NCBI GenBank assembly: GCA_964605095.1
Contig: CAZSBS010000309.1
Coordinates: 1 to 5,224, forward strand
DNA from: JAUWQU01 sp964605095
Lineage (GTDB): Bacteria > Planctomycetota > Phycisphaerae > SM23-33
DNA: 5,224 bases
Direction of reading: 5' to 3'
Shown: piece by piece, positions 1-5,224 of the stretch
How positions within the stretch are numbered: the stretch's first letter is position 1
Layout of the letters: every line of letters starts with the position of its first letter
The notes under the pieces: model-generated
What the model was told of the DNA's origin: nothing
What the model saw: only the letters and a program-made list of their open reading frames with translations
Databases searched by the model: none
Position numbers and translations under genes: made by a program

Positions 1-1227
1 CTCGATGCGCCGGGCAAGCGCGGCCAGGTCGCGAACGAGGGCCACAACCTTGGCGCCGCAACCCGCGCCGTCGCCGTCGTCGCAGATCGCCTGGGCCTGG
101 GTGTACGTCAGCCGCTTCGACGAGCGGATGGCGGTCTCGGCCAGGCGCGTGCGGATGCACTTTGCGTCGGCGTCGTAGGTGATAAACGCGCTCTTGCAGA
201 GCCGGCGGACGCCTTCCTGGAGCGAGCACACGCCGTTGCTGAGCACCTCCGGCAGCATTGGCACGACCCTGCGGGGAAAGTACACGCTGGTGGCCCGCTT
301 GACGGCGTCGGCGTCCAGGGGCTTGCCCTCGACCACGAAGTACGACACGTCGGCGATATGCACCCCGAGCGTGACGGTCCCGTCGCGGTTGGCCTGGAGG
401 CTGATGGCGTCGTCGAAGTCGCGGGCGTCCGGCGGGTCGATGGTGATCACGGTCAGACCGGACAGGTTCTCCCGGCCCTTGAAGGCGCCGTCGCCGGCCT
501 CGAAGCGGGCAATGGCGGCGCGGGCGTCCTCGAGCGCGGCCGGGGAAAACTCGTCGACCAGGCCGTGGGCGCGAATGACCGCGAGGGTCTCGATTTCGGT
601 CGAGCCCGAGACGCCAAGGCGTTCGATGATGACACCGACAGGCAGTTTGCCGGCGCTGGGGTACTGGACGATCTCGACGACGACCTTGTCGCCCGCCTTC
701 GGTCCGGCTGACCCTATGTCGCGTACGATGATGGGCGTGACCAGCGCCTTGCCGTCGGGCATGACGAACCAACCGGCGTCGGTCTGCTGGAGCGTGCCGA
801 CGAACTTGCTCTCGCTGCGGCGGAGGATCTTGACGATCTCGCCACGGTAGACCATCTCGCCACCGCGCCTGCCCGCGGTGGCCACGCGGGCAACCACCGT
901 GTCGCCGTTCATCGCGCCTTTGGTTCCCTCGGGCGGAATGAACAGGTCGCCGTGACTGTTGGGATCGTCCGGCACGACGAAGCCGAAGCCCTTGGGATTC
1001 GACCGGTACAAGCCGACCACGCTGGAGCCCATCGGCGGAAGCGTAAGGGCGTTCTGTGCGCCGATGACGACCCGCCCGGCGTCGCGCAGCCGCTTTACGG
1101 CCTCGCGAAACGAGCCGTACTCGGTGTCCTCGACACCCAACTGTCGAGCTAATTGCCCTTCCTTGAGCGGCTGATACTCACGCCCGGCCAGGAACTTCAT
1201 TATCGCGTCCACATATCGTTCCGGCAT
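1..1227 (-). CDS. rnr: Ribonuclease R, N-terminal 409 codons (cut by window edge)
   Basis: This is a 3'-5' processive exoribonuclease of the RNase II/RNB family, acting in cytoplasmic RNA decay and quality control. The reverse strand is open from ATG at 1227 to base 1, so the gene continues outside the window. Visible domains: an N-terminal winged-helix region (about residues 1-64), a first cold-shock OB fold (about 69-140, with the RNA-binding stretch NPKGFGFV at 77-84), a second OB fold (about 148-220), then the start of the catalytic RNB domain. The RNB signature IDPPDARDFDDA starts at residue 263. Its D264, D270, D272 and D273 match the Mg-binding aspartates of E. coli RNase R (D272, D278, D280, D281), a constant offset of 8. 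HIADVSYF (290-297) and SVYFP (314-318; Y316 matches E. coli Y324) follow. The rest of RNB and the C-terminal S1 domain are missing only because of the window end. The start is supported by GGAG eight bases upstream. Identity as RNase R rather than RNase II rests on the extra winged-helix domain. Confidence 0.96.
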   Translation of the reverse strand, partial: MPERYVDAIMKFLAGREYQPLKEGQLARQLGVEDTEYGSFREAVKRLRDAGRVVIGAQNALTLPPMGSSVVGLYRSNPKGFGFVVPDDPNSHGDLFIPPEGTKGAMNGDTVVARVATAGRRGGEMVYRGEIVKILRRSESKFVGTLQQTDAGWFVMPDGKALVTPIIVRDIGSAGPKAGDKVVVEIVQYPSAGKLPVGVIIERLGVSGSTEIETLAVIRAHGLVDEFSPAALEDARAAIARFEAGDGAFKGRENLSGLTVITIDPPDARDFDDAISLQANRDGTVTLGVHIADVSYFVVEGKPLDADAVKRATSVYFPRRVVPMLPEVLSNGVCSLQEGVRRLCKSAFITYDADAKCIRTRLAETAIRSSKRLTYTQAQAICDDGDGAGCGAKVVALVRDLAALARRIE

Positions 1228-1234
1228 CTCGTGT

Positions 1235-1239
1235 TCTCC
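1235..1239 (-). promoter_or_regulatory. Ribosome binding site of rnr
   Basis: Read on the minus strand, GGAGA lies just upstream of the rnr ATG. GGAG is followed by eight bases and then ATG. It fixes the start at 1227 over the in-frame ATG nine codons later (1200). Confidence 0.75.
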
Positions 1240-1319
1240 GAGAAGAAAAGAAACAACAAAAGAAACAGAAGAAGAGTTTAACTATAGGGCAACAGATGCG
1301 AAAAGAAGAAAAAGAAGGG
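1240..1319. other. Purine-rich / pyrimidine-rich spacer in the rnr leader
   Basis: This spacer departs sharply from the surrounding GC-rich DNA. The plus strand is almost all A and G in two blocks: 1240-1276, interrupted by a few C, and an uninterrupted 20-base purine run at 1300-1319. A short AT-rich piece, GTTTAACTATAG, lies between them. On the minus strand, the rnr sense strand, it is a U/C-rich leader. It could be an unstructured leader that helps ribosome access, or a site for a pyrimidine-tract-binding protein. The bias is visible directly; the function is not known. Confidence 0.55.
1281..1286 (-). promoter_or_regulatory. Possible -10 box for rnr
   Basis: On the minus strand the hexamer reads TATAGT, five of six matches to TATAAT, inside the only AT-rich patch of the spacer. 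It would place transcription start near 1274 and give a leader of roughly 47 bases. No convincing -35 box is seen 16-18 bases upstream, where the sequence is the pyrimidine tract. Treat as a weak candidate. Confidence 0.25.
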
Positions 1320-1338
1320 CCACTCATCGCCGTTCTTG

Positions 1339-1356
1339 CCTGGCTTCCTGGCCAGG
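1339..1356 (-). terminator. Small hairpin after the DUF790 gene, possible weak terminator
   Basis: A perfect 6-bp stem (CCTGGC / GCCAGG) with a 6-base loop begins nine bases after the stop codon of the nuclease gene. One arm and the loop also form the 10-base palindrome CCTGGCCAGG. The minus-strand U-rich tract comes only about 20 bases after the stem, so this is not a classical intrinsic terminator. Partial termination or an mRNA 3'-end stabiliser are both possible. Confidence 0.25.
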
Positions 1357-1365
1357 GTCCATGCC

Positions 1366-2586
1366 TCAGTGGAGTCCTTCCCCGGTCGTCCGGCACCTCT
1401 CCAGCGCCGCCAGCACCGGCTGAAGCTTCAGGGCCGTCTTGTATAGGATCACGTTGTCGCCCACGGCAGCGGCGTCCCGCACGGATCGTTCCGGCAGGGC
1501 GATGAGGATGCGGTGCCGGTGGAACTGCCGGAGCGTCTGCCGCTTGCCAGCCAGGTACTCCGGTGTCCAGAACCCGACGATCTCCATCAGCACCTGGGTG
1601 CCGTCCTCGTGCCTGAAGACAAAGTCCGGCACGAACGCGGACTGGCCCTGGTGGAGGACCTCCCCTTCGCGGATCAATCGCCACCCGTCACGCTCAGGCC
1701 CGAACTTCGCCGCGAAGCCCTCTTCGACGGTGGAATCAAACTCCTCCGCGGGCGGGAGGTGGCTCTTGAACCCATCGTGATCGCTTAGCTCCAGCTTGGC
1801 CTTGGTCTTCCAGGGCGTCTGGATGATGGCCGACATCCTCCAGCCTTTGCAGGCCAACAGCGCCGGCAGGAATCGGGCGAAGTTGACACCATACGATCGG
1901 GTTTCCCGGAGAATGGACGCCGGGCCGGAGAAAGTGATGCGGTATCGGGACGGTCCCAGGGCCCTGATCTCGTGCAGCAGCCTCGCCAGCTTGGCGTACC
2001 GCAGGATGGTCTTGAAGTCCGCGGTCGCCTCGACGGTCATACTTTCCGCCCGGTACAGGCAGGCCTGGAGCTGGGCCACGTTGTAGCGTGACAGCAGGGC
2101 CGATCCGTCCGGATAGCCCTCGAACGATACCAGCCGCTGAAAGGCCATCACGTCAGCATACAGGCCGGCCTCGATTTCAGGCCAGGGCATGCCCACTTCC
2201 TCGGCAATTCCGGCCTTGGACTCGGCCTCCGCGTGTTCGAACAGCCGATCCGGCGTCGCCACCAACGGATGTAGCCTGGCCGCCAGGGAAAACACCTTCA
2301 GCCGAAGTTGGGCCGCCTGCCCTCGCGGGTCGCTCTGGTAACCGCTTTTGTCGTCCAGCAGCTTGCAGAACGCCTGGATTCGCCGGATGGGGCAATCGGA
2401 TTCCTCGGCGAACACGGCCTCGACCTGACGATGGAGTTGCCGACGTTGGCGCCCGATGCCGTTGCGGTAGATCGCCAGCACGCGCTGGGCGTACTGGGGG
2501 TAGTGCCGGTGCTTGCCGGTGACCAGACGGTCCGGGATCGCCACTCCGCGATCAAACTCGACGATGGCGTGTTCGCTCGTAAGCAT
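1366..2586 (-). CDS. bax1: DUF790 family nuclease, Bax1-like partner of XPB helicase
   Basis: This 406-residue protein is recognised as DUF790/Bax1, a structure-specific endonuclease that binds XPB in archaea. Visible features: the N-terminal MLTSEH...DRGVAIPDRL, typical of the family start; the conserved YNVAQLQACLYRAE (168-181); and a C-terminal restriction-endonuclease-like core with PDF (320-322), D321, then MEIVGFWTPEYL (334-345), with E335 and K348 nearby. The D...E-x-V arrangement with GFWTPEYL is the hallmark of DUF790. The usual lysine position of PD-(D/E)XK (residue 337) is valine. Length fits the family. The gene overlaps the helicase gene upstream by 35 bases, so translation is probably coupled, and the immediate leader lacks a good Shine-Dalgarno. 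An in-frame ATG at 2646 would add 20 residues (basic, low similarity) and enlarge the overlap to 95 bases; I prefer 2586 because the family N-terminus begins there. Function in DNA repair is inferred from archaeal work. Confidence 0.88.
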   Translation of the reverse strand: MLTSEHAIVEFDRGVAIPDRLVTGKHRHYPQYAQRVLAIYRNGIGRQRRQLHRQVEAVFAEESDCPIRRIQAFCKLLDDKSGYQSDPRGQAAQLRLKVFSLAARLHPLVATPDRLFEHAEAESKAGIAEEVGMPWPEIEAGLYADVMAFQRLVSFEGYPDGSALLSRYNVAQLQACLYRAESMTVEATADFKTILRYAKLARLLHEIRALGPSRYRITFSGPASILRETRSYGVNFARFLPALLACKGWRMSAIIQTPWKTKAKLELSDHDGFKSHLPPAEEFDSTVEEGFAAKFGPERDGWRLIREGEVLHQGQSAFVPDFVFRHEDGTQVLMEIVGFWTPEYLAGKRQTLRQFHRHRILIALPERSVRDAAAVGDNVILYKTALKLQPVLAALERCRTTGEGLH

Positions 2587-3967
2587 CGCTTCGTCTTCTT
2601 TGGCGCGACCGCTCCGTTTCGCCGGCGGTCTCGCAGACCACTTCATACAGCGTCGCCCGGGCGTTGCCGGTCTTCCGCAGGATGCGCCCCAGCCGCTGCT
2701 TGGCCTGGCGCGTGGAGGCCTGTCCGCCGATCACCACCGCGACCTTGGCGTCGGGCACGTCCACCCCCTCATCCAGCACGCGGTTGGCGACAATCGCGGG
2801 CAACTCGTCCCGTGAGAACCCCTCCATAACTGCCAGACGCTCCTTCTTGCGGGTGTGAGAGAGGATCGTGGGTATAAGGAACCGCCGCGACACGTCCATC
2901 GCCATCGCGTTGGAGCCGGCGAACACAATGGTCTTCTGCCCCGCATGCAGCCGGAAGATGTCCTCCAGGATGCGCAGCTTCTCCTGGGCCCGGTCTTCGA
3001 TCGCCTGCTTGAGGTAGTACGCCTTCAGGGCCAACCTGGCGGCCGGATCCTTGCCCGATTCGCCGCACAAATCCTGCCAGGAATAGCCCGGCTGGTCGCG
3101 CCGCCGCTCGACGATGAAGTGCCGCACCTGGCGGGAGTATTGGTCGTAACCGGCCTGCTCATCCTGGCTGAGATGAACGGGAATGCGCACGACGGCAAAA
3201 TCCGCCAGTGTCGCCCCGCGGGCCTGATGGAAAGGCATGTGGTACGCCACAGGCCCGAGAAGAAAGTCCAGGTCCACCTGCCGGCCATCATGTCGTTCGG
3301 GGGTGGCTGTTAGTCCCAGCCGCATCGCAGCGGTGCTCATGATGGCGGCCTCGCGATAGGTCGGGCCGGGTAGGTGGTGCTCCTCGTCGAAGATCAGCAT
3401 GCCGAAGCGGGCGCCGATCTGGGCCATGTGGATGCAGGCGCTGTCGTAGGTCGTCACGGTCACGGGACGCAGATTGTACGTATTGTCCCCCACGATGCCG
3501 GCGTCATAGCTCAGGGCCTTGAGGATCCGCCGATGCCACTGGTACATCAGGTCGCGAATCGGCGCAACGACCAGCGTGGCGGTCCCCGTTTGGGCCATCG
3601 CCGCCAGGGCCACCTCCGTTTTGCCGGTGCCGGTGGGCATGATGATCTGGCCGCGACAATCAGCCTTCGTCCAGGCCGACAGGGCCTCCACCTGCTCGGG
3701 GCGAAGTTCCGGCAGGGACACCTTCGGCCAGAACACGCGGGCGGGCTTGGGCACCTCGTCCCGAAAGGCTTCCTGGAAGCGTGCAGCCAAGTCCCGACTT
3801 ATCCGAGGATAGTGAATCGCATCGCATCGCCAGGCCGAAACCCGGTAGTCCCACGCCCAGGTCCCGCCTGAGGCATCGACGGCAGCCTTGCCGCCGGGGC
3901 CGCTCACCACCAGAGTGCCGCGGTCGAATGTTAGGACAAGAGTCGTCTGTTCCGGCTCGCCGTTCAT
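2552..3967 (-). CDS. xpb: XPB/Rad25-type SF2 DNA helicase (DEAD/DEAH family)
   Basis: A 471-residue ATP-dependent 3'-5' DNA helicase of the XPB group. It starts with a damage-recognition-like domain (about 8-70; LVLTFDRGTLVVSG is typical of archaeal XPB starts). Helicase domain 1 follows: a Q-motif-like LRPEQVEAL (88-96), Walker A PTGTGKT (111-117), TTYDSA (172-177), Walker B DEEHHLP (194-200) and GLTATPER (218-225). In XPB the next motif is RED; here it is R225-H226-D227. VDLDFLLGP (231-239) resembles XPB of eukaryotes. A thumb-like insert lies at about 279-320. Helicase domain 2 carries TIVFAGS (346-352), motif V LDEGVDVPDA (398-407) and motif VI QRLGRILR (424-431), then a basic tail. In-frame ATG codons at 4015, 3991 and 3976 would extend the N-terminus by 16, 8 or 3 residues with no conserved sequence and no clear Shine-Dalgarno, so 3967 is preferred with moderate certainty. 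It is the first gene of the pair with the DUF790 nuclease. Confidence 0.93.
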   Translation of the reverse strand: MNGEPEQTTLVLTFDRGTLVVSGPGGKAAVDASGGTWAWDYRVSAWRCDAIHYPRISRDLAARFQEAFRDEVPKPARVFWPKVSLPELRPEQVEALSAWTKADCRGQIIMPTGTGKTEVALAAMAQTGTATLVVAPIRDLMYQWHRRILKALSYDAGIVGDNTYNLRPVTVTTYDSACIHMAQIGARFGMLIFDEEHHLPGPTYREAAIMSTAAMRLGLTATPERHDGRQVDLDFLLGPVAYHMPFHQARGATLADFAVVRIPVHLSQDEQAGYDQYSRQVRHFIVERRRDQPGYSWQDLCGESGKDPAARLALKAYYLKQAIEDRAQEKLRILEDIFRLHAGQKTIVFAGSNAMAMDVSRRFLIPTILSHTRKKERLAVMEGFSRDELPAIVANRVLDEGVDVPDAKVAVVIGGQASTRQAKQRLGRILRKTGNARATLYEVVCETAGETERSRQRRRSDAYERTRHRRV

Positions 3968-4033
3968 GCCCCGCATGATACGGCCAGGCATGCAGTCCGA
4001 CAAGTTGCCCCGCATGGGATAGCCGGCGATGCC

Positions 4034-4066
4034 GCAACAAGGGAAAAGCTGCTCGCATAATGTTGC
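4034..4066. repeat. Short inverted repeat in the divergent intergenic region
   Basis: GCAACA (4034-4039) and TGTTGC (4061-4066) are perfect inverted copies separated by 21 bases, followed on the plus strand by CC and seven T. They lie between the divergent helicase and cupin genes. This could be an operator or a weak hairpin, but a 6-bp pair with this spacing can arise by chance. Confidence 0.25.
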
Positions 4067-4092
4067 CCTTTTTTTCCGAGCAGGCGAGGTGG

Positions 4093-4098
4093 TAGAAT
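4093..4098 (+). promoter_or_regulatory. Possible -10 box for the cupin gene
   Basis: TAGAAT matches five of six bases of the -10 consensus and lies about 90 bases before the cupin start. A TTGCCC resembling -35 exists at 4063-4068, but the 24-base spacing is too long. Weak candidate. The implied leader of about 80 bases contains a small GGGT/ACCC hairpin (4131-4142). Confidence 0.25.
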
Positions 4099-4174
4099 GG
4101 CGGGCAGATCCGCAGCCGTCGCGGGGCCGTGGGTACGGACCCGACGTTTACACGATTGCCACACAACCAAGAAC

Positions 4175-4180
4175 AGGAGA
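4175..4180 (+). promoter_or_regulatory. Ribosome binding site of the cupin gene
   Basis: AGGAGA, with AGGAG six bases before ATG at 4186, is a strong Shine-Dalgarno. It decides the start over an in-frame GTG at 4129, and the twin-arginine signal then begins at residue 5, as expected. A second ATG follows immediately at 4189. Confidence 0.85.
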
Positions 4181-4185
4181 ACTCG

Positions 4186-4974
4186 ATGATGAAAGGTTCC
4201 CGAAGAAGTTTTCTAGCCGCCGCTGCCGCCGCTCCGCTTCTGGCGAAATCGAGCCTGTCGCTCGCCGCGGGCGACCGGGACGGCTCATCGCCGCTGTCGG
4301 CCGTCAAGAAGCTGGGCAACAAGGCCTTCTACAAGGCCGACGGCTCCTTCGACACCGAGGCGGCCAAGAAGGCATGCTACGACATGATGCGGGCCTTCGA
4401 CTACCCAATCTCCGAGGTCCTGAAGACCGACCAGTTCTGGGTGTGCGACTTCCTCTCGCGTGACTTCGCGAGCCTGGGCATGGGCGGGATCTTCTGGATC
4501 AACGAGAACGGCACGTACGGCCAGAGCGGCGCCAAGGCATATGCGGGCGACTTCAAGGGCAAGTTGTTCGGCTACCTGGGCCACGAGATCTACCTGCTGC
4601 CCGGCCAGGTGCTGCCGGAGCATCGGCACATCGGCGGGGCCAAGGGGTACGGCCCGAAGATGGAGGCGTGGCACGTTCGGTACGGCTCGGTGGCGTTCTT
4701 TGGCGAGTACAAAGGCGCCGGCGACGAGGTGGAGATCGGCGAGATGCCGGTCAAGGAACGCCCCTGGGGCTACGGGCAGGATTGGTTCAAGTCCAAGTAC
4801 GTCGCCAAGCGAACGGCCGGGCAGATGTACAAGCTGAACGACCCCGAGTCATGGCACTTCCAGCGGGCCGGCGATCAGGGCGCGATCGTCTCGGAGTACG
4901 CCACGTATCACAACGACGTGAGGTTCAGCAAGCCGGGCATGGAGTTCGACTCCTCGAAGGCGAAAGAAAAGTAG
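4186..4974 (+). CDS. Tat-signal cupin protein, D-lyxose ketol-isomerase-like
   Basis: A 262-residue protein. Residues 5-10 read SRRSFL, a twin-arginine signal, followed by an alanine-rich hydrophobic stretch (11-20) and a plausible signal peptidase site near SLA-A (25-28), so export in folded form is expected. The mature part is a cupin: LPGQVLPEHRH (138-148), E160 and H224 would supply the usual metal ligands (H146, H148, E160, H224). The pattern PGQ...P.HRH...K.EAW and the later WHFQRAGDQGAIVSEY (223-238) match the D-lyxose isomerase family, whose members interconvert D-lyxose and D-xylulose with a divalent metal. The N-terminal third (about 55-105) also has the helical lead-in of that family. 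Such isomerases are normally cytoplasmic and lack a Tat signal, so the substrate here is uncertain; another sugar, or a non-catalytic role, cannot be excluded. It is transcribed divergently from the helicase gene, and no sugar-metabolism gene is visible nearby. Confidence 0.8.
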   Translation: MMKGSRRSFLAAAAAAPLLAKSSLSLAAGDRDGSSPLSAVKKLGNKAFYKADGSFDTEAAKKACYDMMRAFDYPISEVLKTDQFWVCDFLSRDFASLGMGGIFWINENGTYGQSGAKAYAGDFKGKLFGYLGHEIYLLPGQVLPEHRHIGGAKGYGPKMEAWHVRYGSVAFFGEYKGAGDEVEIGEMPVKERPWGYGQDWFKSKYVAKRTAGQMYKLNDPESWHFQRAGDQGAIVSEYATYHNDVRFSKPGMEFDSSKAKEK

Positions 4975-5224
4975 CCGCCGGACAACCGCAGCCAATGGGC
5001 GCCGGATGGGTCTTCCAGTCCCACGGGTTTGCCGGTGGCGCATAGGATAATTCCCTGGCGGGAGCAGATCGGGGAACGTGTCAGGGAGCAGGGCCGGAGT
5101 GCCAAGCGGCTCGGGCTCCCCCAAACAACGGCCGGCGGTGTACGCGCACGCCCCGGTCGCCACCAGATTCTAACATCCACACGGTGGGCGGCCGGCGCGG
5201 TTTTCGAAGCCATGTTCGGTCTGT
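4975..5224. other. Non-coding stretch after the cupin gene, no supportable gene
   Basis: I see no convincing gene here. Minus-strand open frames run into the cupin gene antisense and show no family features. An imperfect hairpin at 5021-5038 (CCAC/GTGG plus an inner GG/CC, loop TTTG) lies 46 bases after the cupin stop but has no T run. A second small one, TCCC-TGGC-GGGA, is near 5052-5063. A TAGAAT box reads on the minus strand at 5172-5167 with no gene behind it. The ATG at 5212 lacks a ribosome binding site and only four codons are visible. Confidence 0.5.

Noticed and set aside
179..850. Long plus-strand open frame opposite RNase R
   Set aside because: It is antisense to the well-supported rnr gene and its arginine/serine-rich product shows no family pattern; GC-rich codon bias commonly creates such frames.
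2308..2829. Plus-strand open frame across the helicase/nuclease junction
   Set aside because: Antisense to two well-conserved proteins, low-complexity composition, no ribosome binding site.
1366..3967. Restriction-modification or phage-defence system built from helicase and nuclease
   Set aside because: The helicase has the XPB domain order and the nuclease the DUF790 signature; no methyltransferase, specificity subunit or other defence gene is present.
4034..4075. Inverted repeat plus T run as an intrinsic terminator on the plus strand
   Set aside because: The stem is only 6 bp with a 21-base loop and there is no plus-strand gene upstream to terminate.
3660..4322. Minus-strand 220-codon frame spanning the intergenic region and the ends of two genes
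   Set aside because: It overlaps the helicase start in another frame and the cupin gene antisense; no recognisable domain.
4849..5163. Minus-strand frame after the cupin gene, with a TAGAAT box upstream
   Set aside because: About 40 per cent lies antisense to the cupin C-terminus, and the product has no conserved pattern; the box alone is not enough.

Overview
The window is GC-rich and bacterial. It holds four protein genes and no RNA genes, CRISPR array or insertion sequence that I can recognise. A bacterial RNase R points to Bacteria. A Tat-exported cupin with a short, alanine-rich signal and an archaeal-style XPB helicase with its DUF790 partner would fit a planctomycete or a related deep-branching lineage, but that placement is inference and nothing in the window proves it.

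Layout: positions 1-1227 (minus strand) hold the N-terminal 409 codons of RNase R, cut by the window edge. Positions 1228-1365 are a spacer with a purine-rich/pyrimidine-rich strand bias, a good Shine-Dalgarno for rnr and a small hairpin. Positions 1366-2586 (minus) encode a DUF790 / Bax1-type nuclease. It overlaps by 35 bases the end of an XPB-type superfamily 2 helicase gene at 2552-3967 (minus). Positions 3968-4185 are a divergent intergenic region. Positions 4186-4974 (plus) encode a Tat-signal cupin that resembles D-lyxose ketol-isomerase. In 4975-5224 I see no supportable gene.

How the genes work together: the overlapping XPB-Bax1 pair is the central system. In archaea XPB (3'-5' helicase) and Bax1 (nuclease, 'binds archaeal XPB') form a complex proposed to open and incise DNA around lesions, resembling nucleotide excision repair. 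Here the same order (helicase then nuclease) occurs as an overlapping pair beside an ordinary bacterial RNase R. The helicase keeps all main SF2 motifs, but the XPB 'RED' motif reads RHD. The nuclease keeps the PD...E core of its DUF790 active site. The RNase R gene is co-directional, 138 bases downstream, and could be read through from the pair, although it has its own ribosome binding site and a -10-like box. The cupin gene is divergently transcribed and has no obvious link to repair.
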